DNA of 9,706 nt from contig JASHQP010000623.1 in NCBI GenBank assembly GCA_030039095.1, positions 1 to 9,706 on the forward strand, read 5' to 3'. Below the pieces are notes generated by a model. That model saw only the letters and a list, made by a program, of their open reading frames with translations. It was not told where the DNA came from and made no database searches. The DNA comes from Streptosporangiaceae bacterium (GTDB lineage: Bacteria > Actinomycetota > Actinomycetes > Streptosporangiales > Streptosporangiaceae). Shown one piece after another: positions 1 through 4,890 of this stretch (its first letter is position 1; every line of letters starts with the position of its first letter). Position numbers and translations under genes: made by a program.

Positions 1-2973
1 CTGAACGGGCACGGCGGCGGCGGCACCGACAACGCGGGCGGCGAGTCCGCGACGGTCGTCTCCACCCCGCGCGGCCCGATCCCGCTGTCCTACTCGACCA
101 ACTCGTTCACCGAGGCCGTGAATCGCAGCTATGCCACGCCGATCTACGCGGCACTCGCCGCCGGTTCCCCGTTCAAGGCGGTCGAAACGGGGTTCGACGG
201 GACGCCGAGTGACGGCCTGGAGGAACTGGATTCCTCCGGAACGCTGAGCCCCGGGGCACCCGATGCGAGCAACGGCAACGTGGTGCAGACCGTCGAGCTG
301 AACATGTCCGGGGGCTCGGCCACCGTCGCGCTCGGGTTCGGCGGCAGCGAGCGTGACGCGGTGGGCACCGCGCTGGCCGCGTCGGTGGCGCCGTTCGCCG
401 CTACCTACGCCGCCTACCAGGCGGGCTGGCGGGCCTATGACGCAGGGCTGCTGCCGCCCGGCGGCGCGGGCAGGCACGCCCCGGTGAGCGCTCGGGATGC
501 CGCCGCGTACTGGCTGAGCGCGAACGTGCTGAAGGCCAGCGAGGACAAGACGTTCCCCGGCGCGACCGCGGCGTCGCTGGCCAGCCCGTGGGGGCAGGCG
601 GTCCCGGCCGGCGCCACCGCGAGCGACGGGCTCGCGCCGTACTTCGGCTCCTACCGTGAGGTGTTCCCGCGGGACGCGTACGAGACGTTCACCGGTTTCC
701 TCACCGACGGCGACCTGGCGACGGCCCGGCAGATCGTCTACTACATGTTTTCCCGCTTGCAGCTTCCCAACGGGTCGTTCCCGCGCAACGGGCTGCTCAA
801 CGGCAAGGCGGCGCCGGACACCGGCGGGCTGCAGCTCGACGAGACCGCCGACCCGATCCTCGAGGCGTGGCAGGCGGGCCTGGCGGGTGACCGCGCGCTG
901 TACGTCGATCACATCAGGCCCGCCGCCGACTTCCTGGCCGCGAACGGGCCGGCCGACGGGGTGGAGCGCTGGGAGGAGCAGACCGGGTTCTCGCCGTCGA
1001 CGATGGCGGACGAGGTGGCCGGGCTGGTCGCCGCGGCGGCGATCGCGCGCGTGCAGGGGGACGCCGCGTCGCAGCGGCTGTTCCTGGCCACGGCGGACAA
1101 CTTCCGGCGGCTGATCCTGGCCACGACCGTCACCGGCAACGGGCCGCTGTCGTCGCAGCCGTACTTCATCCGGGTGGACAAGACCGGCAACCCGGACCAG
1201 GCGTACGACTACACGCTCGGCAACGGCGACCCCGCCAGTTACGACCAGCGAGCCGTCGTGGACCAGGGCTTCCTCGAGCTGGTCCGGCTCGGCGAGCTGC
1301 CGGCCAGCTCGCCGCTGGTCACGAACTCGCTCGAGGTGACCGGCGCCACGATCAGCGCGCCGACCCCGTCCGGGACCGGGATCATGCGCTACAACGGCGA
1401 CGGCTACGGCGACTGCGAGCTCTCGGTGTTCGAGGACTGCCAGGCGAACGGGCAGCCGTGGGCCACGACCGACGAGGGCACCGGGCATCCGTGGCCGGTG
1501 CTGTCCGGCGAGAACGGCGAGTACCAGATCCTGGCCGGCGACTCGTCGGCGCTCGGCGCCGACCTGTCGTTCATGCTGAACTCCGCGTCCGGCGTCGGCC
1601 TGGTCCCCGAGCAGGTGTGGAACTACCCGGACGTGCCCGCCTCGCCGTACGGCTCCGACCCGGCGACCGCGTCGATCGGGTTCACCGACGGGCAGGCGGA
1701 CGGCTCCGCGGCGCCGCTGACCTGGGCCCAGGCGCAGTTGCTGCGGCTGATCTCGGATCAGGCGGCCGGCAGGCTGCTGGAGCAGCCGTCGATCGTCGCC
1801 GCGCGGTACGAGCCCAGCCCGCCCGCCGCGGCGCCGCTCACGGTCAGCGCGCCGCTGGCGCTCTCCGGCGGGAACGTCCCGGCGAACCTGACCAGGCCCA
1901 CCGTGGTCGTGAACGCCGCGACCACGACCGTGACCGGCACCACCTCGCCCGGGGCGACGGTGGAGGTCGCGGTCAGCGGGACAGCGGCGGGCGCTTCCGC
2001 GCCTTCCGCGCCTTCCGCGCCTTCCACGTCGATCACGACGGCCACGGCCGGGCCTTCCGGTGCGTACTCCGTGGTGGTGGCCCTGCAGCCGGGCAGCGAC
2101 TCCGTCGAGGTCGCGGCCACGGCCGGGGGCGCCACGAACGAGGCCATCTTCAGCGTCGTGTCCGTGCCGGGCTCCGTGGTGCTCAGCGCGCCGGCCGCCG
2201 CCGGCGGCGGCAGCGGCCCGGGCACGTACGCGTACCCGGACGCCACGAACTCCGACGGCTCGCCGGTGTTCGCGCCGGACTCGTTCCGGCTCAGCGGCCT
2301 GTCCGTCGTCGCGGGGGCCAGCACGGTCACGTTCGAGGTGGGCATCGCGGACCTGCAGTCCACGTTCGGGTCGCTGGACGGCGCGCAGCTCATCGACCTG
2401 TACATCCACGCGCCGTCCGGCAGCGTGCCCGCCGGGGAGACGCAGTCCACCGCGGCGGCCGGGGCGTGGAACTACTCGATCGCGCCCGCGGACGCGTGGA
2501 ACCAGCTCATCGAGGTCGACGGGTTCGGCACCGACGACTGGGTGACCCCGGCCAGCGCGACCTCGGGGCTGTCCGGGTCATCCAGCGTCGGCACCCCGCA
2601 GGTCTCGGTCATCCAGCTGGCGCCCGCCGCGTCGGGTGAGACACCCGGCCTGGTCGCGATCACCGTTCCCACGTCGTCGCTCGGCACGGTGGGCGCTGGC
2701 TGGACGTTCACGGTGACGCTCACCGGCCAGAACGGCGAGGGCGGCAACGACGACGCGCGCACGTTCACCGCGACGCCTGGCCAGTACACGTTCGGCGTCT
2801 GCTCGGCCGCGGTGGCGGCCGAGTCCGCGCCGCCCGCGATCTGCTCCTACAACCCGGCCGACGTGCCGGTCGTGATGGACACGATCCCGCCGGCCACGGT
2901 GAACGTGCAGACCGAGCTCGACCCGACCGTCAATACCTCCGGCGTCACCCTGCAGGGCGTCACGGTCCCTTAG
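1..2973 (+). CDS. GH15 glucoamylase/glucodextranase-type hydrolase, 5'-truncated by the window
   Basis: This is a secreted exo-acting alpha-glucan hydrolase of glycoside hydrolase family 15, releasing glucose from starch- or dextran-like glucans. The frame is open from base 1, giving 990 residues before TAG, so the true start and signal peptide lie upstream; the GTG at 118 is inside the N-terminal beta domain and has no ribosome site. Counting from base 1, the tail of the beta domain occupies about 1-130. The catalytic (alpha/alpha)6 barrel runs about 165-600 and contains FPRD (222-225). RWEE (E325/E326) matches the family general-acid region, and HPWPVLSGENGEY (E504/E507) matches the catalytic-base region. 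A bacterial Ig-like module (about 620-715) follows, with an A-P-S repeat linker. The end (about 722-985) has GPGTYAYPD and VFAPDSFRLSG, as in the glucodextranase/amylopullulanase C-terminal module. Family assignment is firm; dextran versus starch specificity is not decided by the sequence. Confidence 0.88.
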   Translation: MNGHGGGGTDNAGGESATVVSTPRGPIPLSYSTNSFTEAVNRSYATPIYAALAAGSPFKAVETGFDGTPSDGLEELDSSGTLSPGAPDASNGNVVQTVELNMSGGSATVALGFGGSERDAVGTALAASVAPFAATYAAYQAGWRAYDAGLLPPGGAGRHAPVSARDAAAYWLSANVLKASEDKTFPGATAASLASPWGQAVPAGATASDGLAPYFGSYREVFPRDAYETFTGFLTDGDLATARQIVYYMFSRLQLPNGSFPRNGLLNGKAAPDTGGLQLDETADPILEAWQAGLAGDRALYVDHIRPAADFLAANGPADGVERWEEQTGFSPSTMADEVAGLVAAAAIARVQGDAASQRLFLATADNFRRLILATTVTGNGPLSSQPYFIRVDKTGNPDQAYDYTLGNGDPASYDQRAVVDQGFLELVRLGELPASSPLVTNSLEVTGATISAPTPSGTGIMRYNGDGYGDCELSVFEDCQANGQPWATTDEGTGHPWPVLSGENGEYQILAGDSSALGADLSFMLNSASGVGLVPEQVWNYPDVPASPYGSDPATASIGFTDGQADGSAAPLTWAQAQLLRLISDQAAGRLLEQPSIVAARYEPSPPAAAPLTVSAPLALSGGNVPANLTRPTVVVNAATTTVTGTTSPGATVEVAVSGTAAGASAPSAPSAPSTSITTATAGPSGAYSVVVALQPGSDSVEVAATAGGATNEAIFSVVSVPGSVVLSAPAAAGGGSGPGTYAYPDATNSDGSPVFAPDSFRLSGLSVVAGASTVTFEVGIADLQSTFGSLDGAQLIDLYIHAPSGSVPAGETQSTAAAGAWNYSIAPADAWNQLIEVDGFGTDDWVTPASATSGLSGSSSVGTPQVSVIQLAPAASGETPGLVAITVPTSSLGTVGAGWTFTVTLTGQNGEGGNDDARTFTATPGQYTFGVCSAAVAAESAPPAICSYNPADVPVVMDTIPPATVNVQTELDPTVNTSGVTLQGVTVP
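1999..2025 (+). repeat. Three perfect copies of 9-mer GCGCCTTCC in the GH15 linker
   Basis: Three exact in-frame copies of GCGCCTTCC follow a shortened copy (GCGCTTCC, 1991-1998). They encode an A-P-S repeat inside the Ig-like module. Each unit is nine bases, so copy-number changes keep the reading frame, as expected for a slippage-prone flexible linker. Confidence 0.8.
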
Positions 2974-3004
2974 CCGGGCCGTCTTCCCGCACGGCAGGCC
3001 GCGA

Positions 3005-3020
3005 CCCTGCGGCCGCAGGG
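3005..3020 (+). terminator. GC palindrome 32 nt after the GH15 stop, possible terminator
   Basis: CCCTGCGG followed directly by CCGCAGGG is a perfect 16-bp palindrome. In RNA it could fold as a 6-bp stem (CCCTGC/GCAGGG) with a GGCC tetraloop. There is no T-run after it, which is common for actinobacterial terminators but weakens the call. Its place just after a long gene and before a large gap supports a termination or 3'-end role. Confidence 0.4.
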
Positions 3021-3076
3021 CCGTCGCCCCGCGCGGCGAGCTGGCTTGCGGCCGTCGCGTCGGCCTGTCTGGCCGA

Positions 3077-3124
3077 ATGAATGTACGAAAAGGCGGGTTC
3101 TGGCCCGTCGAACGGTACATTCAT
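3077..3124. repeat. Compound inverted repeat: ATGAATGTAC ... GTACATTCAT with inner GC stem
   Basis: ATGAATGTAC (3077-3086) and GTACATTCAT (3115-3124) are exact reverse complements, 28 bp apart. Inside, GGCGGG (3092-3097) can pair with CCCGTC (3104-3109, one G-U pair) around the loop TTCTGG. The RNA would form a 10-bp AU-rich outer stem, a 5-by-5 internal loop, a 6-bp GC stem and a 6-nt loop. No U-run follows, so it does not look like a terminator. It could be a structured RNA element or a bipartite protein-binding site; function unknown. Confidence 0.6.
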
Positions 3125-3211
3125 GAGCGAATCCCCTAGCGCGCTGAATGGCTGAAGCAGGCATTTTGGCCATGACCATAACAGTCTTGAAATCGTATCC
3201 TTTGCGGGATG

Positions 3212-3244
3212 TTGCAGCTTTCGTCCGGCCGTTATTCTGGCCGG
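3212..3244 (+). promoter_or_regulatory. Possible promoter for the response regulator, -10 inside a palindrome
   Basis: TATTCT (3233-3238) resembles a -10 element (4 of 6 matches to TATAAT). It lies in the loop of the perfect palindrome CCGGCC-N8-GGCCGG (3225-3244). The upstream TTGCAG (3212-3217) is a poor -35 at short spacing. If used, the transcript would have a leader of about 200 nt before the start codon. This is a weak call based on motif likeness only; a repressor-type palindrome over a -10 is the reason to list it. Confidence 0.25.
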
Positions 3245-3442
3245 GTCGTTGCCCGGACTCCTCTGGCGGCGCGAGAGGCCCGAATTGGGTGGCCGCGCTA
3301 GCCAGGCCGTCGCGGGCACCTGGCTGATTGGAGTGCCTGGCCGGCATTTTCCTCGAGTACCCGGGTAGCAAGCGGGGGCGCCACGTCCGCCGGACGTGGT
3401 TGCAGGCCCATTGACGCGTTGGGGACAGGGAGGGATACCGGG

Positions 3443-4180
3443 TTGCCTGACAGGACCGTCATCCTGATCGTCGAGGACGACCAGAACATCGTGGACCTGG
3501 TCCGGTCGAACCTGTCGGTTCGCGGCCATGACGTGATCGTCTCGAAGAACGGCGAGTCCATCGAGCGGACACTCGAACTGCGTATCCCCGATCTCGTGCT
3601 GCTGGACCTGATGCTGCCCGACGCCGACGGCTTCGAGCTGTGCCGGGAGATCCGTGAACTGTCCGACGTCGGCATCATCGTGGTCTCGGCCCGCCGGGCC
3701 GAGACCGACAAGGTCCGCGCGCTCAACCTGGGCGCCGACGACTACTTAACCAAGCCCTTCGGCATCGAGGAGCTTCTGGCCAGGATCAACGCGACGCTCC
3801 GGCGAAGCAGGCCCGCGCCGGCCAGCCCGCCCGAGCCGACGGTCGTCACGATCGGGGACGTCGAGATCGACCTCGGCCGGCGCCGGGTCAGCAAGGGCGG
3901 ACGGCTGGTACACCTCACCCAGACCGAGTTCGCGCTGCTGCGCCAGTTCGCGATCAGCCCGGGGGTGCTGCTCACGCACGCGACGCTGCTGCGGCGGGTC
4001 TGGGGTCCCGGATACGAGACGCAGACCGAGTACACCCGGGTCTATGTGGCCAGGCTGCGCGCGAAGCTCGAGTCCCCCGGCGGTGAGCATCTCTTCATCA
4101 CCGAGCCGCGTTCGGGCTACCGCTTCGCCCTGCCGTCGGCCGGCCGGGTCGCGGTCGCCGCCTCCGGCGGGCCGGCCTGA
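3443..4180 (+). CDS. OmpR-family (KdpE-like) response regulator, orphan, with one TTA codon
   Basis: A 245-residue DNA-binding response regulator. I chose TTG 3443 because GGGAGGG (3428-3434) sits 8 nt before it; the in-frame TTG at 3419 has no such site. The receiver domain (about 5-118) has acidic pocket E11/D12/D13, phosphoacceptor D55 in LVLLDLMLPD, switch residue S82 and K104 in LTKPF. A winged helix follows (about 140-235): LTQTEFALLRQF, then VWGPGYETQTEYTRVYVARLR and a GYRF end, close to KdpE-type regulators. No histidine kinase or kdp transport gene lies within the window, so it is locally an orphan. Leu102, in the conserved DDYLTKPF motif, is encoded by TTA (3746-3748). In streptomycetes TTA needs the developmentally regulated bldA tRNA, so translation may be stage-dependent. 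Family is certain; the signal and targets are unknown. Confidence 0.93.
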   Translation: MPDRTVILIVEDDQNIVDLVRSNLSVRGHDVIVSKNGESIERTLELRIPDLVLLDLMLPDADGFELCREIRELSDVGIIVVSARRAETDKVRALNLGADDYLTKPFGIEELLARINATLRRSRPAPASPPEPTVVTIGDVEIDLGRRRVSKGGRLVHLTQTEFALLRQFAISPGVLLTHATLLRRVWGPGYETQTEYTRVYVARLRAKLESPGGEHLFITEPRSGYRFALPSAGRVAVAASGGPA

Positions 4181-4347
4181 ACCACCGGCGGGGGTACTGC
4201 CTGGGCTACTGGCTGGCGCCGGGCTGAGCCACGTGGCGCCGCGGGATCGGCGCGCCGCGCGAGCCGTGCGACACGCCACGGATCTGGGCACCCGGTGCAT
4301 CGTCCCAGATGACGGGCATGCGATCATCTATCTGGGGGACCCAAGAA

Positions 4348-4431
4348 ATGATGAACACGGGGGACCGGCTCATCAGGCTCGCCCTGGCGGAGTTCCGCTC
4401 TGCCAGGGCGAGCTTCTTCGTTCCGCGCTGA
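4348..4431 (+). CDS. Possible 27-residue leader peptide ORF
   Basis: ATG at 4348 (followed at once by a second ATG) is preceded by GGGGGA (4334-4339) at 8-nt spacing, a good ribosome site. The ORF encodes 27 residues, begins MMNTGDRLIRLALAEF and stops at TGA 4429-4431. I recognise no family. Its interest lies in position: the ribosome site is in one arm of an alternative stem, and the 4377-4413 hairpin lies inside its codons, so ribosome movement would disrupt the hairpin. It could equally be a chance ORF; no run of one regulatory amino acid is present beyond a mild Leu/Arg/Ala bias. Confidence 0.3.
   Translation: MMNTGDRLIRLALAEFRSARASFFVPR
4377..4413 (+). terminator. Strong hairpin, 12-bp perfect stem followed by TTCTTCGTT
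   Basis: GCTCGCCCTGGC (4377-4388) is the exact reverse complement of GCCAGGGCGAGC (4402-4413), with a 13-nt loop and a T-rich tail at 4414-4422. This is the best intrinsic-terminator candidate in the window. It would end transcription from the response regulator about 200 nt after its stop, before the next gene's own promoter. Because it overlaps a small ORF it could also act as an attenuator. Confidence 0.6.
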
Positions 4432-4445
4432 AACGATCATGAAAC
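4429..4445. promoter_or_regulatory. Direct repeat TGAAAC-N5-TGAAAC, OmpR-type operator candidate
   Basis: TGAAAC occurs at 4429-4434 and 4440-4445, exactly 11 bp apart, i.e. GTTTCA-N5-GTTTCA on the other strand. Direct half-sites at about one helical turn are the usual architecture for OmpR/PhoB/PhoP-family regulators that bind as head-to-tail dimers. The repeat covers the expected -35 position of the promoter whose -10 is at 4456, as for an activator site. The neighbouring orphan regulator is the obvious candidate binder; that link is inference. Confidence 0.45.
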
Positions 4446-4455
4446 ATTGGGTGCC

Positions 4456-4468
4456 TAGACTGCGGGCG
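4456..4468 (+). promoter_or_regulatory. -10 TAGACT placed for leaderless transcription from GTG 4468
   Basis: TAGACT (4456-4461) matches the -10 pattern TAnnnT and ends 6 nt before the GTG start at 4468, so transcription would begin on or next to the start codon. No ribosome site precedes the GTG, which fits a leaderless mRNA, common in actinobacteria. No canonical -35 is present; the direct repeat at 4429-4445 occupies that place. The TAG of the -10 is also the last in-frame stop before the gene. Confidence 0.5.
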
Positions 4469-4890
4469 TGTACCGGAAGACGCAGCAGCCCAGGGCGGAG
4501 GCGCTGACCCGGCGGGACAAGCGCGGGATCGCGATCGTCGCCGGGGTCGTGCTGGCCGTGTTCGTCGGGCTGGGGGTGTGGGCCGCCGTCGATCCCGGAG
4601 GGTACGGGCGGTCGCACAACGGCTGCGTCACGGTCGACGCGGCGAGTTCCACCGGCGGGGGGCTGCTGCACGCCTGCGGTCCCAGCGCCGTGGCCATGTG
4701 CCGGGCCGCGTTCCAGCACGATGACAAGCTGTCGCTGCTGACCAGGCCGCAGTGCCGGCTGGCCGGTCTCGTCCCGGCGCCGGCGCCGCGGGGGCTCCGC
4801 CCCGCGCCCCCCGAAAACCACGCCGCCTCCCGCGGCAGGGCCCTGCCCGAGGTGATCGTGGCCGCGGAGGGCGAGATCCTTGAGCTCTGA
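4468..4890 (+). CDS. Small membrane-anchored four-cysteine protein, conserved-hypothetical type
   Basis: This 140-residue protein has a basic N-terminus (RRDKR, 15-19), one membrane segment (about 20-41) and then a short domain expected to lie outside the membrane. That domain holds four cysteines (C53, C70, C78, C96), with CVTV, SSTGGGLLHAC and RPQCRLAG segments, probably disulfide-linked. I recall similar small actinobacterial proteins of unknown function; no activity can be assigned. GTG 4468 is the first possible start after an in-frame stop at 4456 and appears leaderless. The tail after about residue 102 is Pro/Arg-rich, coincides with a GC hairpin of a common intergenic type, and looks like an add-on. 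The gene's last codons contain the ribosome site and start of the oxidoreductase, so the two are probably co-transcribed and translationally coupled. Confidence 0.75.
   Translation: MYRKTQQPRAEALTRRDKRGIAIVAGVVLAVFVGLGVWAAVDPGGYGRSHNGCVTVDAASSTGGGLLHACGPSAVAMCRAAFQHDDKLSLLTRPQCRLAGLVPAPAPRGLRPAPPENHAASRGRALPEVIVAAEGEILEL
4787..4806. repeat. GGGGGCTCCGCCCC-type hairpin inside the coding 3' end
   Basis: CGCGGGG (4787-4793) pairs with CCCCGCG (4800-4806) around GCTCCG, followed by a run of six C. Hairpins of this form are very common between genes in high-GC actinobacteria. Here it lies in frame inside the last 35 codons of the four-cysteine protein, giving its Pro/Arg-rich tail. Confidence 0.5.

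Larger units (their letters stand above)
2974..3442. other. 469-base intergenic region with structured elements
   Basis: No convincing gene lies here. Apparent reading frames on the complementary strand lack ribosome sites and family resemblance. The central part (about 3075-3240) is clearly AT-richer than the coding DNA on either side. It holds a 16-bp GC palindrome just after the GH15 stop, a compound inverted repeat at 3077-3124, a possible promoter near 3233 inside a palindrome, and several overlapping short stems up to the response-regulator ribosome site. The region is long enough for a small RNA or a long regulated leader, but I cannot show transcription. Confidence 0.6.
4181..4467 (+). 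other. 287-base structured intergenic region: alternative stems, small ORF, hairpin, direct repeat
   Basis: After the regulator stop, GGCGCC (4215-4220 and 4235-4240) can form a hairpin that may mark its 3' end. Next come ATCTGGG (4282-4288), CCCAGAT (4304-4310) and ATCTGGG again (4330-4336). The middle copy can pair with either neighbour but not both. The third copy overlaps the ribosome site of a 27-codon ORF, which itself contains a 12-bp hairpin. The end of the region carries a direct repeat and a -10 for the next gene. The order is reminiscent of an attenuator or translation-controlled leader. Whether it is a 3' UTR or an independent transcript cannot be told from sequence. Confidence 0.45.

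Noticed and set aside
118..120. GTG as start of the GH15 protein
   Set aside because: The frame is open back to base 1 with domain-like sequence, and the GTG lacks a ribosome site; the real start is outside the window.
1458..2639. Long plus-strand frame inside the GH15 gene
   Set aside because: Arg/Gly-rich out-of-frame translation, no ribosome site; the GH15 frame has conserved catalytic motifs throughout.
2960..3529. Minus-strand frames across the gap before the response regulator
   Set aside because: They begin inside the regulator on the opposite strand, have no ribosome sites and no family resemblance; they run through the inverted repeat and palindromes.
4044..4442. 132-codon frame overlapping the response regulator end and the following gap
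   Set aside because: It starts inside the regulator's DNA-binding domain in another frame, has no ribosome site and no recognisable sequence.
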